This document shows, piece by piece, positions 11,735 through 14,073 of a stretch of 14,073 nt of DNA (positions within the stretch are counted from its first letter, which is position 1; each line of letters opens with the position of its first letter). Location of the stretch: positions 1 through 14,073 of the forward strand of contig NZ_JAKJHX010000134.1 in NCBI RefSeq assembly GCF_021648855.1, read 5' to 3'. The notes beneath the pieces are model-generated. The model was given only the letters and a program-made list of their open reading frames with translations, was not told the DNA's origin and did not search any database. Origin of the DNA: Tychonema litorale BBK16. Lineage in GTDB: Bacteria; Cyanobacteriota; Cyanobacteriia; Cyanobacteriales; Microcoleaceae. The translations under genes were made by a program, and so were the position numbers.

Positions 11735-13948
11735 TTAATTAACTAATGCGATCGCCCTTTTAGTCAACGCATCAGCAGTCAACCCATTAAACGCCATCAA
11801 CTCACCCGCACTAGCAGTAGTTTCCCCGCGCTTCCAAGCGAAAGTATCACGCGGACAATTGCTGCGTAGCATCACAGGCTCCAACATCCCAGAAGCGCCA
11901 CCTATCACACCAATCAAGGCATCTCCGCCAAACATTTCGGCAAATTTGTCATCGCTCAAAAAGCCGCCATCAGCCTCAGAACAAGTATCCCAAGCAACAT
12001 CTGTCGGGCGGTACAAACGGCGCGGATTGATAATAGAAACAATCCGCGAACCAATCCCGGATTTTTCCAAACCAGTCGCCGCTTCAAAAGCAGGAATTAA
12101 ACTCATATCGCCAATTACAGCAAATACAACTTTCTTATCTCCAGCTATTTCTTGTAACACGATCGCACCGTCTGCCAAACCTTGCCGAGTCTGGGCAAAA
12201 GTAGTCCGAATTGGCAGTGGTGATTTACTCGCAGTAATCACAATTCCTTTATTCTTTGCAGTCAAAGCCCAATCGTAACAAGCTTGAATACTGTTAGCAT
12301 CGGGTGGAAACAAAGGAAACACATTGCCATTCCGCATCATTGCCGCAAAATAAGCTTCAATTTCCGGGCGCTGGTGCGTCCAACCATTACGGCCTTGCTC
12401 TAAAGCACCTGCTGTAAATAAGGTGACAGTAGCTGGAGTTGGACGACGCAATTCTGCCATTGCTTGGGTGACAGTTTGCCAAATTGGTAAACCATTGATG
12501 GCAAAAGATTCGTAGGAACACCACAAAGTCCGCGCGCCGAATAGCGACAAACCTACGGCTAAACCTGCACAAGCATCTTCACTCAAGGGTTCGTAAACTT
12601 GACCGTTTGGCGATTGATTGTATAAGTCATCTGTCGTTGGGTGGATGATTTTCAGGGCTTGGTTGATGTTGGCAATTCCTGATGCTTCATTGCCATCTGC
12701 ATTGGTGACAATAAAAGTCCGATCGCGCTCACCGACTTTTCCTACCAAACGTCCCATTGCTGTTGTCGAAACCTTCGCTTCTCCACCAACTGCAAATTCC
12801 TCTAAAGGCAATTCGCCTAAATCTGCCAATGGCAATTCAAACTCTGTTACCACTGTTTTTGATGCTGGGCCGCCGCCTGCACGTTCCGCATTTGTGCGGA
12901 CTAATTGCCAAGCTTCAGCAGTCAAAGCCCGCTTCTTTAAAGCACTAACAATATGCGGTGCATCCAGGGTGTCTTTTGGATAAAGATTGTGAGATTTTGC
13001 ACCCAGCGCGTGGACACCAGCACCTTTCAATTGTTTGATGATAAACACAGTCAATTTGCCACCGAGAGCAGATTTTGCAGCTTTGTCAACTCCTTGCAAA
13101 ACAGCTTTGGTAAAAGCCATCCGCTGTTCTAGAGAAAAAGCAGTGCTGTCAATATAATCTCCAGTTTGACTTCCATCATCAAATTCCTTAGCGTCAATTA
13201 AGATGATTTCTTCAAAACCATTTCCTTGCCAATAAGCAATCATTTCCGCATTGGTTTTAGTCGAAACCATGCTATGATGTTCCTGGGAATATCCATTCCA
13301 AACTAACACTGGCAAAAAGTTAGTAACCGTTGGATAAGCAGTATGAAAATGTCCCATGCTGCTCATCGGATAGGGTTCGCCCATCCCACCATCACCCATT
13401 GTGAAAGCAAACAGTTTGTCACGGTGCAAAAGTGCTCCTGACATGGCAAAATGTTGTCCTTGTCCGAGGGGGCCGGCTGGTGCTAAAAGACCTGGAATGA
13501 AACCGGAAAGATGTCCCAATAAACCGTCTTTTTCGCGGAATTTATCGCGCACTTGCTGTACGTTGACAATTCCCATATCTTCCAAAGATCGATCGAGAAA
13601 CATGGCACTATAAAATCCGGGTGCGTGATGCCCGACTTCGGTGACAATGTTCTTGTGTCCCAGCATCACCAATGCTGCGTAGGCTTCTGCTTGGCTAGCA
13701 AAACCGCCCGGATGTCCCGATGCTTTGCTGGCTGTAACTTGCAGCGTCAGGTAGCGCAGGGCGTCTGCTGCTAGCATGGTTTGAAAGACGGCGGCGGGAT
13801 CGGCTGGATCGGCGATCGATTTGCTCCCCTGTGCGATCGCAGGTGTTTTCCCGTAAGCCTCAAAACCAGGCACTGTCTCTGAGAAATACTGGATTCCTTC
13901 GCAAAAGCTGGGAATTGCTGACGTTGGCTTCGGCGTAGTTGCAGTCAT
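11735..13948 (-). CDS. Thiamine-diphosphate enzyme of the transketolase/phosphoketolase superfamily
   Basis: The 737-residue protein has a TPP-binding domain, a pyrimidine-binding domain and a C-terminal domain in transketolase order. The N-terminal half looks like transketolase: AADALRYLTLQVTASKASGHPGG (60-82), GPLGQGQHFAMSGALL (159-174) and the TPP motif GDG (185-187) to N218. The C-terminal half looks like phosphoketolase: QVYEPLSEDACAGLAVGLSLFGARTLWCSYESFA (450-483; E457 in the place of the catalytic Glu), GRNGWTHQRPEI (519-530, H525), FPLFPPDANSI (544-554) and LSDDKFAEMF (664-673). The phosphoketolase motif GSIHEGGELG is absent. At 737 residues it is shorter than true phosphoketolases (about 800) and longer than transketolases (about 660). 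It probably acts on sugar phosphates in the cytoplasm, but whether it makes acetyl phosphate or transfers ketol groups cannot be read. A stem-loop follows. HIP1 sites lie at both ends of the gene. Confidence 0.83.
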   Translation of the reverse strand: MTATTPKPTSAIPSFCEGIQYFSETVPGFEAYGKTPAIAQGSKSIADPADPAAVFQTMLAADALRYLTLQVTASKASGHPGGFASQAEAYAALVMLGHKNIVTEVGHHAPGFYSAMFLDRSLEDMGIVNVQQVRDKFREKDGLLGHLSGFIPGLLAPAGPLGQGQHFAMSGALLHRDKLFAFTMGDGGMGEPYPMSSMGHFHTAYPTVTNFLPVLVWNGYSQEHHSMVSTKTNAEMIAYWQGNGFEEIILIDAKEFDDGSQTGDYIDSTAFSLEQRMAFTKAVLQGVDKAAKSALGGKLTVFIIKQLKGAGVHALGAKSHNLYPKDTLDAPHIVSALKKRALTAEAWQLVRTNAERAGGGPASKTVVTEFELPLADLGELPLEEFAVGGEAKVSTTAMGRLVGKVGERDRTFIVTNADGNEASGIANINQALKIIHPTTDDLYNQSPNGQVYEPLSEDACAGLAVGLSLFGARTLWCSYESFAINGLPIWQTVTQAMAELRRPTPATVTLFTAGALEQGRNGWTHQRPEIEAYFAAMMRNGNVFPLFPPDANSIQACYDWALTAKNKGIVITASKSPLPIRTTFAQTRQGLADGAIVLQEIAGDKKVVFAVIGDMSLIPAFEAATGLEKSGIGSRIVSIINPRRLYRPTDVAWDTCSEADGGFLSDDKFAEMFGGDALIGVIGGASGMLEPVMLRSNCPRDTFAWKRGETTASAGELMAFNGLTADALTKRAIALVN

Positions 13949-13991
13949 GCGTTGATACCTGAAAAATTTGAATTGGATTAACGTAAGAGTA

Positions 13992-13999
13992 ATTTTATA
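13992..13999 (-). promoter_or_regulatory. Candidate -10 element for the thiamine-diphosphate enzyme gene
   Basis: TATAAAAT on the minus strand lies 43 bases before the start codon, which would leave a leader of about 35 bases. The -35 region is weak (TGATTT, 17 bases upstream of TATAAA). The rest of 13949-14073 holds no gene; its end carries a GACTTCAGTCC segment that may be the edge of a further dispersed repeat cut by the window. Confidence 0.4.
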
Positions 14000-14073
14000 G
14001 CTTCCGTGTTACCAAAAAATCATAAATCAATACGGGATGCGGGAAACGAGCGAGACTTCAGTCCTTCCTAGGG

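Overview
The window looks like chromosome of a filamentous cyanobacterium of the Oscillatoriales type (Microcoleus/Oscillatoria-like). The evidence is complete HIP1 octamers (GCGATCGC) scattered through most genes, heptanucleotide tandem repeats between genes, four Uma2-family nuclease genes, a cyanobacterial-type DNA photolyase and a PhoX phosphatase. The genus is an inference; the cyanobacterial assignment is firm. No rRNA, tRNA, CRISPR array or complete insertion sequence is visible.

Layout. 1-700: a hairpin with a T-run, then a small secreted protein gene and a heptamer array. 705-2172: a tandem duplication of about 0.75 kb holding two Uma2 genes, almost identical in patches and diverged in others. 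2182-5042: heptamer arrays, a deoxyribodipyrimidine photolyase, a cluster of dispersed repeats, an ADP-ribose-type Nudix hydrolase and folK, all on the minus strand. 5120-8241: two plus-strand genes for exported proteins, the second a Tat-exported PhoX; both are preceded by sequences resembling cyanobacterial Pho boxes. 8242-8475: nested inverted repeats between convergent genes. 8476-11658: four minus-strand genes, a Uma2 gene, a two-gene cassette of a HEPN nuclease and a DUF262 (DGQR-motif) protein, and another Uma2 gene. 11735-13948: a thiamine-diphosphate enzyme combining transketolase-like and phosphoketolase-like parts.

How the genes work together. The most system-like unit is the DUF262-HEPN pair. 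The reading frames overlap by one base, the HEPN protein has an RNEIAH active-site motif, and the DUF262 protein lacks the HNH nuclease domain found in GmrSD-type relatives, so the HEPN protein probably supplies the effector activity. The segment is visibly AT-rich and holds no complete HIP1 site, which suggests recent transfer of a defence or toxin-antitoxin module. PhoX and the preceding small exported protein may form a phosphate-starvation pair. The photolyase, Nudix and FolK genes are housekeeping genes (DNA repair, nucleotide-sugar clean-up, folate synthesis) separated by repeats, and nothing shows that they form one functional unit.
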